Origin: Leucaena leucocephala
Lineage: Eukaryota; Streptophyta; Magnoliopsida; Fabales; Fabaceae
Direction: 5' to 3'
Length of the DNA: 64,000 nucleotides
Assembly (NCBI GenBank): GCA_037074615.1
Contig: CM073519.1
Span: forward strand, 28,789,001 to 28,853,000
The first letter of the stretch is position 1. Every line of letters starts with the position of its first letter. The position numbers and the translations under genes are program-made. The notes below the pieces were generated by a model. It searched no databases. It saw only the letters and a program-made list of their open reading frames with translations, and was not told where the DNA came from. Positions 35,733 to 47,745 of this stretch are shown one piece after another.

Positions 35733-38700
35733 TATAACATCCTTACTTTTATACGTCATAGGGACCATTCAATAGCATTTAGAACCACTTACAAGCCTTG
35801 GAAGTCCATTAGCCAAATCTGGAATTTTACTCTTTCTCGGGTTACTGTTCATATGGTATTCTAGATTATGCAACAAACTTCGAAAAATCATAATTAATTA
35901 TAGAAAACTCAAAATTAGGTGGTTCAAAAAGATACATGAATATAACATCTTTAAATTTAAGGGAAAAATAATTTCTAGACCAAATGATTAGCCAATTGAT
36001 ACAGTTTATTCGTTGAATTTTACTGTTCATTTGGTCAAAAACTCTGGAAACAGTTTCTGGTCATTTATTTTGGAAATTTATTTCTCTTGATATACACATC
36101 CAAATCAAACATTCTACCTATGCACTTAAAGATCAGGATGTGTACTACATGCTCATAAAATTTCTTGAAATAATTCCTTCATTTTCTAGGTCAGACTGAA
36201 GCCACAACAAAACTGCTTCAGGACCTAGTTTTTTACCATTTCAGTTTTGTTTCTTTCACTTTCCATAATTGTTCCAGCATACATAAATCATCTCTTTTGC
36301 TTTTTCTGAATTTATATACATCATGGGGTTATACAATAATTGTTTCATACAATCTCATCACATAAATAGATACTTTACATGGCTTTGACATACATGGAAA
36401 GTGCATAGCATATGCTAACATCTTAAATACTTCACTTTTCTTCTTCCATGCTTTAACTCTTCTCCATGCATACATTATCCATCATGCTTGACCTAAATTG
36501 GTTGGTTATGGGAGAGTGAGATTCTAGGGAATCTCAGTAGCAAACATTACCACTTAAATATGCAAGATGGATGCTAATGCATGATATGTAATTTCATTAA
36601 CTTTCTTTGATTAGTGACATGCCATCATGCTATATACTTTTACATAAAGTGCATGGCCATGGAAACATGTTATTCAATATACATTCAACATCATTTATCA
36701 TGTCACAACATCATTCAAATAGCATATACATGTCAACACATAAGCATACCACATCAAGCACATAAAGAGGTAAGTTCACTACCTTGCACTTAAGCTTTTC
36801 TCTTGACCTTTAGCCCTTGCTCCCTAGCTTTCCAACCATGAAGACTTTATGTCCATCACTTCCCAACATTTTCTTGGATGTTTCATGGTCCTAAACACAT
36901 TCGTATTCATCACATAACTCATTAGGACTCATGAACTCCAACCATGTTCAAGACTAACTTTGTTACACTCTTTATTGTCATAACTTTCTCTAATTTTCAC
37001 TAATCCACTTGACTCTTGAACTAATTGATGTCTTGACTTTACCCTACACAATTTCATCTTTTCAATCCATTTATGAGCTTAGAATCATGAAATTCCAGCT
37101 CCTTCACGGCCTGCTGTACAGAATTGAACATAAGCATACAATTCTTTAAAAAATTCTCATTTTGATTATAATGCTTCCCATACTTGTTTCTCCATTTTAC
37201 CCCACACAACTTTTCATTTCAAAACCATTGGAACCATCAAAATCATGAAATTCCAATCACTGTTCATGTGAGTGAACAGTAATCGTAAGGAATCTCAAAG
37301 CCTACAACCTTGAGATTTTAATGTTTCCAAGGTTCAAAACCTTTTCAATCCTTCACCAAATCATCATACAAACTCAATGGAAGCATTAAATCATTGAAAT
37401 TCAATTTCCTTCCCTCATGAACAGTGCATACCGAACAGGGCACACCATGGCAAAGTCAAGAATATCAATTTGATTCAACAACCAACCACTTAACTAGCTT
37501 GTTTAAGCTTCAATCATATGGTTCTAACTTTAATTTCTTCTTTCCCCTTTCCTTTAAGGTCTTTGGGCAGCACCACCCTTTAGAGAAAAATCAAATTTTC
37601 TCCTATCAAAACCCTAAGTTCAATCTCCCAAATCAAAGAAAAATAAGCTAGGAGAGATTGCTTACCTTTAATCTCTAGCTTGCTTGAACTTTGGAACCTT
37701 GAATCTTCTTTGTCTTGGCTTGAGTTTTCATTTTGCAAGAGTTTCCCCAAGGGTCCTTGAGCTTACGGTTTGTTTGCAGAATGGAGGGGTATTTATAGCC
37801 AAAATCCAAGAAAAATCAATGACCAAGATTGATTTGGTTACTATTTGATCTAAAGGCTCACATTTAATCTTGGATTTTACTTTTTCATAAAAGAATAATT
37901 ATGACATAATGTGGGACAGTTCAAGGGACACATCAAGGGGTTATGTGGCGTGCTCACCATGCCAAGAAGCTTCTGGAAAAATTTCAGTCCAATCCGGTAC
38001 CGATCGAAGCAGTTTCACAACAACCGCACTATTTTCTGTTCTGAATTTTTCTATAATATACCAGGATATGTATTATGTCTTACAAATCAATGTTTAGGCT
38101 TCTCATACCCTTGAAATGGTTATACTGAGTATTTATCTGCCATCCATTCCTTGGAAAATGACCAAAATACCCTTGGTGTCCTTTCTCACACTATATTGAC
38201 CCTGAGGGCATAATCGTCATTTTACCCCTCTTTATACTACCTCAGGGTGTATCTGGGCTCAAATAATCATATTTATACCATGTGCCATGTTTTTAGCCTA
38301 TCCTAGGTAACCAAAATGCCCTTCATCCATCTCTGATACAATCTGGGCATCTAGGGGCATTTTCGTAATTTCGCATTTTTTTGGACACTGGCCCCTTCTA
38401 CTGATGGACTGGTACCCTTGGTTTTGGGCCCTTCTTGGCGTCATCATGGTCCTATATGTGATGTCATCTAGTCTCATTTCATCTAGGCTCACATACCAAT
38501 AAGTTCCATTATCGGATCACGGGTGTTATCAAACTCCCGTAAAAATTCACTGTTGTGAGAATAACTTTTTATACAGGACTTCTTCTGGAGTTCTGTCAGA
38601 TCCAAGACATCTGACACTGTAGGGCACACTTTCCTATAATTCCCTCACTTGTATCTGATATCTATAGAATCTGATAAAAATTTAGATAACTTTTAGACTA

Positions 38701-39100
38701 TCAGATAATTTTCTACTGTGTGGAGTCCTAATAAAATTTCTGTATCATGCCAGATTACCCAGCATGAATTCCTCTATTTACTGATAGAATGTGGGACTGA
38801 AATACTTACAGGCAGTTCTAAGCCTTTTCTGGCTGAACTTTTCCATAATTACATTTATGTCCCTGACTTTTTGCTTAATTACATTTGGGTCCCTAAACTT
38901 TTGGAAATTACCACTTTTGGCCCAACATTTATTTATACTTTAACTTTTGGCCTTTAACCTTTTCCAAGTTTCGTTTAGGTCCTTCTCTTTCTTCAAGACT
39001 TATCTAACCTTTATTATCTCGTTTGATCTTCGTCATAATCCTTTCTAAACCTCTTTCCACTATCAGTATTATACATATAGGGAAAATTTAGGATATGACA
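35733..39100 (-). repeat. LTR1 (3' LTR of outer LARD-like element)
   Basis: 3368 bp. The first base pair of the TG end is worn (tataacatcc); the right end is ggatatgaca. TATA is at 37790-37797, AGGTAAG at 37661-37667 and the hairpin at 36517-36536 (all minus strand). Two 30-bp 'aattacatttatgtccctga' units are at 38847-38906. Confidence 0.9.
37790..37797 (-). promoter_or_regulatory. TATA box of LTR1
   Basis: TATAAATAcccctcc on the minus strand. A conserved AGGTAAGCAATCT lies about 125 bp downstream in sense. Confidence 0.65.
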
Positions 39101-39139
39101 TTTCTACCCCCTTAAAATAAATTTCGTCCTCGAAATTTA
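39101..39139 (-). other. PPT and hairpin of outer LARD-like element
   Basis: The minus strand reads ttaagggggtagaaa against the LTR. The adjoining hairpin TAAATTTCG/CGAAATTTA with a 4-nt loop (39118-39139) is the same stem as in the autonomous element. Confidence 0.8.
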
Positions 39140-39602
39140 CTCAGCATCTCAGTCAATGGTTGGGGTATCTATCTCTTAAAATAGACATCTTAACAGAGTA
39201 CTTTTCATATCCTCAATTCTTCATATCTTTACTATGGTCATTCTTCTATTATGAATCAACTCAATTAGAGTTGAACTCCAGTTCATTCTATTACTTTCTT
39301 GCTACACATATATCTGCATATGGACTTGTCACTATGCTGGACTTGTGAGAAGTGTCCATTTCTTTAATGTCAAACTCCCTCGAATACTACTATATTCTGG
39401 AGCTTTTACTAACTATTCATCATATTTCTTAGTGCAATCACTTATTGCTCATTTGAGTATCTAGCGGAATTCTCTGAATATCCGCAAACTTTAACTCTCA
39501 TTCTCATATCATCATACATTCTTATCATCTTTAAAAACTCATCATAATACAGAGAGAGAACTTATATCATTATTCTTTCTTTCATTGCTCTACTGCTAAA
39601 CA

Positions 39603-39632
39603 GGAGCACATAGGAGCATATAGGAGCATATA
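39603..39632. repeat. Short aggagcatat tandem repeat
   Basis: About three copies of a 10-11 bp unit (aggagcacat/aggagcatat). The inner element has the same array at about 47070-47099. Confidence 0.7.
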
Positions 39633-39691
39633 CTCTAACATGCATAATGCCTAGCCAACATATTGTAGGACTGCATACCTACCCATAAATG

Positions 39692-39807
39692 CAAAGCTCT
39701 AACATCAGAGCTCAAGCATTCCTTCTCTTAATATGCATAGCTCTAACACTCAGAGCTTGCACAGCTCTAACACTCAGAGCTTGCACTGCTCTAACATTCA
39801 GAGCTTT
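39692..39807. repeat. Array of AGCTCT...AGAGCT hairpin units (outer copy)
   Basis: Self-complementary 18-19 nt units (agctctaacactcagagct type) start at about 39694, 39739, 39763 and 39787. The last three are 24 bp apart. Confidence 0.85.
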
Positions 39808-40219
39808 AGCATATTCTGTAAACATCACATAATGTAATGTAACATAAGGCCTGACATTCTATGCAAGGAGTGGAAGTTCTCAAAGCTCTCATTTGCTCTT
39901 TCACATGTAGCTCATCATTGAAACATCTTATCTTTTCCCGAACGAAAGCCTCTCTATCTATTTACAAAGCTAACTATACAGCCGCTTCTCAAGATATATC
40001 TTCTCATTTCATATCTTTCATGACATAAAATGGCATATCTGGTCAAATTTGGCTATATCATAGTTCATCTTTCAAATCCATTTCATTTGGACTTGACATA
40101 AGGGTTCTAGTCTCTTATTGTTCATAACCCTTTCTAGCTTTTCACAGCTCTTTCTATCATTTTACATAGCTTTGTGCATATATGCCAATTTCTTGTGGCA
40201 TTCACACTTTTTTTTTCAT

Positions 40220-40308
40220 CACTTCCCAGGGGGTCACCCATCATTGGACTACCCTTGCCTGAGCACGCTTAACTAAAATGTGCAGATAAAAATCTAAAGC
40301 ACTGGTAC
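40220..40308 (-). ncRNA. 5S rRNA-like segment inside LARD internal region (outer copy)
   Basis: On the minus strand it reads accagtgcttta, then after a diverged stretch agttaagcgtgct, then gatgggtgaccccctgggaagt. These match plant 5S rRNA in order and spacing: the start (ACCAGCACTAAAG-like), the internal box A region (AGTTAAGCGTGCT) and the box C region (GATGGGTGACC..CTGGGAAGT). It is followed by an A-run (tttttttttt on plus, about 40208-40217) instead of a T-run terminator, so it is a derived segment and not a functional 5S gene. It has the same orientation as the element. Confidence 0.8.
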
Positions 40309-40734
40309 TCACTGGCTCTGACCCTGGTACTTTACCATCTTAGACCCATCTTATACTATCTCTCTTGGGTCTATCTGGCCTTTCAATCTCTTTATCCTCA
40401 TCTAGAGGATCTACTTACCTTTATTTTTAGTCTTTGTAATTTCATCGTAAGGATCTCTTTATTCTCATTTGACCCTTTCTCATAGCTTATGAAACATTCT
40501 TATAAATCTTTGGAACTTAGGATTAACAACTTTAACTTTGATCACTAAGTTCTTGTTACGTGTAAGAAGATTCTGAGTTTAGTCCCTGATAGTAATAAGG
40601 CTATCTGAAACTAGCATCATGGGTACTCTCTCTGTTATGAGTTAATCAACTTGTGAAGCTTCTATACCTTAACTTTTCCTTGGTATTTGTCCTTCCAAAG
40701 AAATACTGTACTTATGGTTCATTACTTTCTTGCT

Positions 40735-40860
40735 CTAGGCTTGGTCTACTGCAACCCTCGGGATCTACTGCGATCAATCGTAAGCCTTTTAGGATCTAAC
40801 TGCGACCCTGTGAGCCATACTAGGATTTAACTGCAATCCTCCAGAATCTACTAGATTCTG
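40735..40860. repeat. Degenerate ggatctactgcgacc repeats
   Basis: Five or so loosely spaced variants of 'ggatct(a)actgcgaccc' alternate with 15-25 bp spacers. The inner copy has them at about 48165-48275. Confidence 0.6.
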
Positions 40861-43175
40861 TTATACTGTATTCTCATCTCTAGAAGACCTAAACCAACGG
40901 ACAAAGTTACAAGGTTAGTCACTTCCACATAGTTGTTAACTCCACAGATAATTCCCCAAAAATGATCACAGAAGCCAATATTATCTATTAGGACTTGACT
41001 CATTTCCTCTATCACTCAGGAACTTCATATACCATTCTCATCTTTATAACTTTACTTTATCCATTACTGTAGAGAGCTACACAGGCTCTACCATGCATAT
41101 GTCTATCATCATCTATTCATCTCATCAGAGGGGCTTTACTCTATTGTAAGAGCAATCTAGCTCTATTGCAAAAACATTAACTTATATTACTTAAAAACTA
41201 CTTCTTCTTAGAGCCGTGTCATCTTTCATAACTACGTCTCATTTCCTTTCATATATCTTATCCTTACTAAAGGGATATGTCCTAAGTATCATAATCCTCA
41301 TCTTTAATCTCATTCCATTCTTTAGGAATTAGCTGGCTAACTATTTTGTTCATTACTTCTCTATTACTTCATCCTTACCAAGTTGAATCATCTAATTGTA
41401 TGTCGTAGGGCATGGGAGCAACATAACTTTCTCATATGATATACTCTACCCTGTATGTAATGTAAATGGGAGTATTCATTCATCATAGCATACTCAACAT
41501 GCATAATACACAAGGAGATGCAATCATTTAAGCATTCTCTAATATGTGTGTCATCATATGACAATTGCAAGTAGAAGTAACTTCTCATTATATCTTATGG
41601 CAACATAAGCCATATCACTATCACATATATCTGCTCAACCATCCCTTATACTCATATTACAATTAAGCAATTAACTAGATAGACTTTAAGACATTCTGTC
41701 CCTTAATCACCTTAATCACTAGGTCCTGATCATTTATTTAGGAACCTGAATCATTTACTTGTTTCATTTAGGCTACCACATCATCCTCTTACTAGGGTAT
41801 GACTCAACCCTTCTTTACTCTTTCTTATATAAGGAATAGGGGAGTTACCTTACCTTTAAATCTGTGGCTACTTTACTTTCTTTAAACCTCATAAACTTCT
41901 TTCTCTTAGCTTACATATATCTTTTTCTACTAACCCTCAAACAATTTTTGAGGCAATTTATCTTTAGCTTACATCTCCAATATCCTATTTATTTATTTAG
42001 GAATCGGAGATAGCTTATCATATCAGGCTATCTTATCATAACATTTCTTATTGCCTGTAAGACTTTTATGTCTCTAACCTGAAGGATTTCTGTGTCCTTG
42101 GCCTTACTGTAATCTATCTGTAATCCATAACTAAGTCAGCTGACTTCTTTCAGCTAACAAAGGAAAGGTTTGGCTCCTATCTTTATGCCATTAGAACCTT
42201 TAAGTTGTCCCTTATCCTCCTGGATTACTAACAGGCGAGAAAGTAACTCTTATTAAGCCTTAAGGTTCATATGAATGAACTCGATTAAGTATCCATCAAA
42301 AGGGTTCTCTGTCCTTTGCTCTAACCCTTAGCCTTACGCTCACCTCTCTCTCTAATTGAGAGGAATGCTTCCTTTAAACTTCTTTGAGAAAAAACTTCTC
42401 AAGTGAGCTAATCACTCTCCATCTCATATGGAGTAGCTTCTGTGTCTCTCTGTATCTCTTAACTCTTTCTGTTCGTCAGTCTTAGTCTACAATAGACTAT
42501 ACTATGCTTCCTTTCTGGTCTGTCTCTAGATCCTGACCAATTCAGGTCACTTGGATCTCATTCATCATCTAGCATTACTATTTCTGTTCTCTAAGGTAAA
42601 GTGTTAGGTTACTATCTCTTCGTGATGAAATCACTTTGCTTTGGGAACTTTCACTTTCTATCTATTATCCATCATGTCTTTAACCTTAGGTCATGTATTA
42701 GATCACTCTTAGGCAAGTCTCATTCTAACTTCTCATTATTCTTTTTCATAATGACTAGCTGCACAAAGTCTTTTGTAATGTAGATCAACTCCTGATGATC
42801 TTACGGAGGATCTACTGTTGAACCTCTTCTTAGACTGATCTTCTGTATCTTAGTGCTTCGTACTATTTAACTTGTATATACTCTGTGCTAAACCTTTAAC
42901 TGATAGACTTTAGTGAGGTTGGCATCTTTAGTCTCATGACACTTGACTTACTATCATCTCATACCAATCCTCTAAAGTATATTAGGTTAATTCCCTCTAC
43001 TGGATGTCTATTTATCATTCCTGCTACGGCATTGAGGAACTGCAGATAACTAACTGTTATTAATCTATACTTTTGTCCATCCTTTGACCTAGACTGAGTA
43101 ATTCACTCTTCGCAGCTTTCTTTAGACCAATATGGTCAACACTATCTGTCTTTAATGAAGAAGGCTAGGGTTGAC

Positions 43176-46100
43176 TGTAACATCCTTACTTTTATACGTC
43201 TTAGGGACCATTCAGTAGCATTTGGAACCACTTACAAGACCTTGGAAGTCCATTAGCCAAATCTGGAATTTTACTCTTTCTCGGGTTAGTGTTCATATGG
43301 TATTCCAGATTATGCAATTAACTTCAAAAAATCATAATTAATTCTAGCAAACTCGAAATGAAGTGGTTCAAAAAGCTACATGAAGATAACGTCTCAAAAT
43401 TTAAGGGAAAAATAATTTCCAGACCAAATGATTCGTCAATTGATAAAGTTTATTCGTTGAAATTTACTGTTTATTTGGTCAAAAACTCTGGAAACAGATT
43501 CTGGTCCCTTACTTTGGAAATTCATTTCTCTTGATATACACATCCAAATGAAACGTTCCACCTATGTATTTAAAGCTCTGGATGTGTTCTACATGCTCAT
43601 AAAATTTTGTGAACTAATTCCTTCATTTGCTAGGTCAAACTGAAGCCACAACAAAACTGCTTCAGGACCTACGTTTTTACCATTTCAGTTTCTTTTCTTT
43701 CATTTCCAATAATTGTTTCAGCATGCTCAAGCCATCAAATAAGCTTCTTAACATTCATATACATCATGTACATATGCCATAAGTATTACAATAGTTTCAT
43801 CACATAAATGGACACCTTACATGGCATTTACATACATAGACAATTTATAGTATATGCTAAAATCTCAATACTTCACTCCCTTTCTTCCATTCTTTAGCTC
43901 TTCTCCATGCATACCTTTTCTTCATGCTTGACCTAAATTGGTTGGTTATGGGAGAGTGAGATTCTAGGGAATCTCAGTAGCAAACATTACCAATTAAATA
44001 TGCAAGATGGATGCTAATGCATGATATGTAATTTCATTAACTTTCTTTGATTAGTGACATGCCATCATGCTATATACTTTTACATAAAGTGCATGGCCAT
44101 GGAAACATGTTATTCACAATACATTCAACATCATTTATCATGTCACAACATCATTCAAATAACATATACATGTCAACACATAAGCATACCATATCAAGCA
44201 CATAAAGAGGTAAGTTCACTACCTTGCACTTAAGCTTTTCTCTTGACCTTTAGCCCTTGCTCCCTAGCTTTCCAACCATGAAGCATTTATGTCCATCACT
44301 TCCCAACATCTTCTTGGATGTTTCATGGTCCTAAACATATTCATATTCATCACATAACTCATTAGGACTCATGAACTCCAACCATGTTCAAGACTAACTT
44401 TGTTACACTCTTTATTGTCATAACTTTCTCTAATTTTCGCTAATCCACTTGGCTCTTGAACCAATTGATGTCTTGACTTTACCCTACACAATTTCATCTT
44501 TTGAATCCATTTATGAGCTTAGAATCATGAAATTCCAGCTCCATCATGGCCTGCTGTATAGAACTGAACATAAGCATACAATTCTTTCAAAAATTCTCAT
44601 TTTGATTCTAATGCTTCCCATACTTGTTTCTCCACTTTACCCCACACAACTTTTCATTTTAAAACCATTGGAACCATCAAAATCATGAAATTCCAATCAC
44701 TGTTCATGCGAGTGAACAGTACCGTAAGGAATTTCAAAGACTACAACCTTGAGATTTTAGTGTTTCCAAGGTTCAAAACCTTTCCAATCCCACACAAAAA
44801 CATCATACAAACTCAATGGAAGCATTAGATCATTGAAATTCAATTTCCTTCCCTCATGAACAGTGCATACCGAACAGGGCACACCATGGCAAAGTCAAGA
44901 ATATCAATTTGATTCAACAACCAACCACTTAACTAGCTTGTTTAAGCTTCAATCATATGTTTCTAACTTTAATTTCTTCTTTCCCCTTTCATCTAAGGTT
45001 TTTCGGCAGAACCTTCCCTTAGAGAAAACTCAACTTTTTCCCCATGAAAACCCTAAGTTCAAGCTCCCAAATCAAAGGAAAATAAGCTAGGAGAGATTGC
45101 TTACCTTTAATCTCTAGCTTGCGTGAACTTTGGAACCTTGAATCTTCTTTATCTTGGCTTGAGTTTTCATTTTGCAAGAGTTTCCCCAAGGGTCCATGAA
45201 GCTAAGGTTTGCTGCAGAATGAGGGGGTATTTATAGCCAAAGTCCAAGAAAAATGAATGGCCAAGATTGATTTGGTTACTATTTGATCTAAAGGCCCACA
45301 TTTATACTTGGATTTAACTTTTTCATAATATAATAATTATGACATCATGTGGGACAGCTCATGGGACACCTAAGAGGGTTAGGTGGCGTGCTGCCCATGC
45401 AAGGAACCTTCTAGAGAAATTCCAGTCCAATCCGGTACCGATCAGTGTAGTTTCACAACAACCAGACTGTTTTCTGTACTGAATTTTTCTATAATATACC
45501 AGGATATGTATTATGTCCTAGAAATCAATGTCTAGGCTTCCCACACCATTGACATACTTGTACTGACCACAACTTAATTACAGATCCCTTGGGAGATGAC
45601 CATAATACCCTTGGTGTCCTTTCTTGCACTATATTGACCCTAAGGGCATAATTGTCATTTCACCCCTCTTTGTACTGTCTCAGGATATATTGGCTCAAAT
45701 AATCATATTTATACCATGTGTCACGTTTTTAGCCTGTCCCAGATGACCAAAATGTCCTTCATCCATCTCTGGTACAATCTGGGCATCCAGGGGCATTTTC
45801 GTAATTTCGCACTTTTTCTGGCACTGGCCCTTTCTACTGATAGACTGGTACCCTGGGTTTTGGGCCTTCCTTGGCGTTATTATGGGCCTATATATGAGGT
45901 CATCTGATCTCATTCTATCCAGGCTTACATACCGATAAGTTCCATTATCGGATCACGGGTGTTAACAAACTCCCGTCAAAATTCACTGATATGTGAATAA
46001 CTTTTTATGCAGAACTTTTTCTGGAGTTCTGTCAGATCCAGGACATCTGACACTGTAGGGCACACTTTCCTGTAATTTGCCCACTTATATCTGAAGTCTA

Positions 46101-46559
46101 TGAAATCTGAAAAAATTTCAGATAACTTTTAGACTATCAGATAATTTTCTGTTGTCTGGAGCCCTATTCTGTATCGTGCCAGATTAACCAGCATGACTTC
46201 CTCTATTTACTGGTGGAATGTGGGACTGAAATACTTACAGGCATTTCTAAGCCTTTTATGGCTGAACTTTTCCATAATTACATTTATGTCCCTGACTTTT
46301 TGCTTAATTACATTTATATCCCTAACTTTTTGCATATTTACATTTAGGTCCCTAAACTGTTAGAAATTACCACTTTTGGCCCAACATTTATTTCTACTTT
46401 AACTTTTGGCCTTTAACCTTTTCCAATTTGTGTTTAGGTCCTTCTCTTTCTTTAAGACTTATCTAACCTTTATTATTTCGTCTAATCTTTGTCATAATCC
46501 TTTCTAAACCTCTTTCCACTATCAGTACTATACATATAAGGAAAAAGTAGGATATGACA
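43176..46559 (-). repeat. LTR2 (3' LTR of inner element)
   Basis: 3384 bp, tgtaacatcc to gatatgaca. Conserved hairpin 43957-43976, TATA 45228-45235 (minus strand), three 30-bp 'aattacattt' units (46276-46365). Confidence 0.92.
45228..45235 (-). promoter_or_regulatory. TATA box of LTR2
   Basis: TATAAATAcccc on the minus strand. Its counterpart is absent from LTR3. Confidence 0.65.
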
Positions 46560-47159
46560 TTTCTACCGCCCTTAAAATAAATTTCGTCCTCAAAATTTAC
46601 TCAACATCTCAGTCAATGATTGGGGTATCTATCTCTTATCTTTTATCGTGACATATTAACGGAACACTTTTCATATCCGCAATTCTTCATCTCTTTACTA
46701 TTATTACTTTCTCTTCTTCTAAATCAACTTAGTCAGAGTTGAACTCTAGTTAATTCTATTACTTTCTTGCTACGCATCTATCTGCATATGGACTTCTCAC
46801 AATGCTGGACTTGTGAGTAGTGTCCATTTATTTCACGTCAAACTCCCTCAAATACTGCTATATTCTGGAGCTTCTACTAACTATTCATCATATTTCTTAG
46901 TGCAATCACTTATTGCTCATTTGAGTATCTAGCGAAATTCTCTTAATATCCGCAAACTTTAACTCTCATTCTCATATCATCATACATTCTCATTATCTTT
47001 AAAAACTCATCATAGTACAGAGAGATAACTTATATCATTATTCTTTCTTTCATTGCTCTACTGCTAATAGGAGCACATAGGAGCATATAGGAGCACATAC
47101 TCTAACATGCATAATGCCTGGACAACATGCTGCAGGACTACATACCTGCTCACGAATGC

Positions 47160-47275
47160 AAAGCTCTAACATCATAGCTCAAGCATTCCTTCTCTTAATA
47201 TGCACAGCTCTAACACTCAGAGCTTGCACAGCTTTATCATATAAAGCTTGCACTGCTCTAACATTCGGAGCTTTA
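47160..47275. repeat. Array of AGCTCT...AGAGCT hairpin units (inner copy)
   Basis: Same array as 39692-39807. One unit has become agctttatcatataaagct (about 47228-47246), in which both arms changed together so the hairpin is kept. Its first and last units have lost a pair. Confidence 0.8.
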
Positions 47276-47654
47276 GCATATTTTACAAACATAACATAAC
47301 ATAACATAATGCCTGGCACTTTATGCAAGGAGTGAAAGCTCTCATTTGCTCTTTCCCATGTAGCTCATCATTCAAACATCTTATCATTTCTAGAACAGAA
47401 GCCTCTCTATCTGTTTACAAAGCTAGCTATACAGCTGCTTCTCAAGGCCTATCTTTTATGCCATATCATGGCATCTTTGGGCAAATCTGGCTACATCATA
47501 GTTCATCTTTCAAATCCATTTCATTTGGACTTGACATAAGGGTTCTAGTCTCTTACTGTTCATAACCCTTTCTAGCTTTTCATAGCTCTTTCTATCATTT
47601 TACATAGCTTTGTGCATATATGCCAATTTCTTATGGCATTCACATCTTTTTTTC

Positions 47655-47745
47655 ATCACTTCCCAGGGGGTCACCCATCATTGGACTACCCTTGCCTGAG
47701 CACGCTTAACTAAAATGTGCAGATAAAAATCTGAAGCACTGGTGC
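47655..47745 (-). ncRNA. 5S rRNA-like segment (inner copy)
   Basis: Near-identical to 40220-40308, with the same agttaagcgtgct and gatgggtgaccccctgggaagt blocks on the minus strand and the same A-run after it. Presence in both copies shows that it is a fixed part of the family. Confidence 0.8.

Larger units (their letters stand above)
39101..43175 (-). mobile_element. Internal region A of outer LARD-like element (3' part)
   Basis: 4.1 kb with no long reading frame. It contains short 'aggagcatat' repeats (39603-39632), an array of AGCTCT/AGAGCT hairpins (39692-39807), a 5S-like segment (40220-40308), a 'ggatctactgcgacc' repeat tract (about 40735-40860), and CT-rich non-coding DNA. The last ~80 bp before 43175 continue the short ORF of internal region C. 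It aligns with region B (46560-50246) nearly throughout, with large indels near 41590-41660 and 41930-42000. Confidence 0.85.

Noticed and set aside
40220..40308. Functional 5S rRNA gene
   Set aside because: The middle is diverged, the 5' end is incomplete, and an A-run stands where a T-run terminator would be. It is also repeated inside the transposon at 47655.
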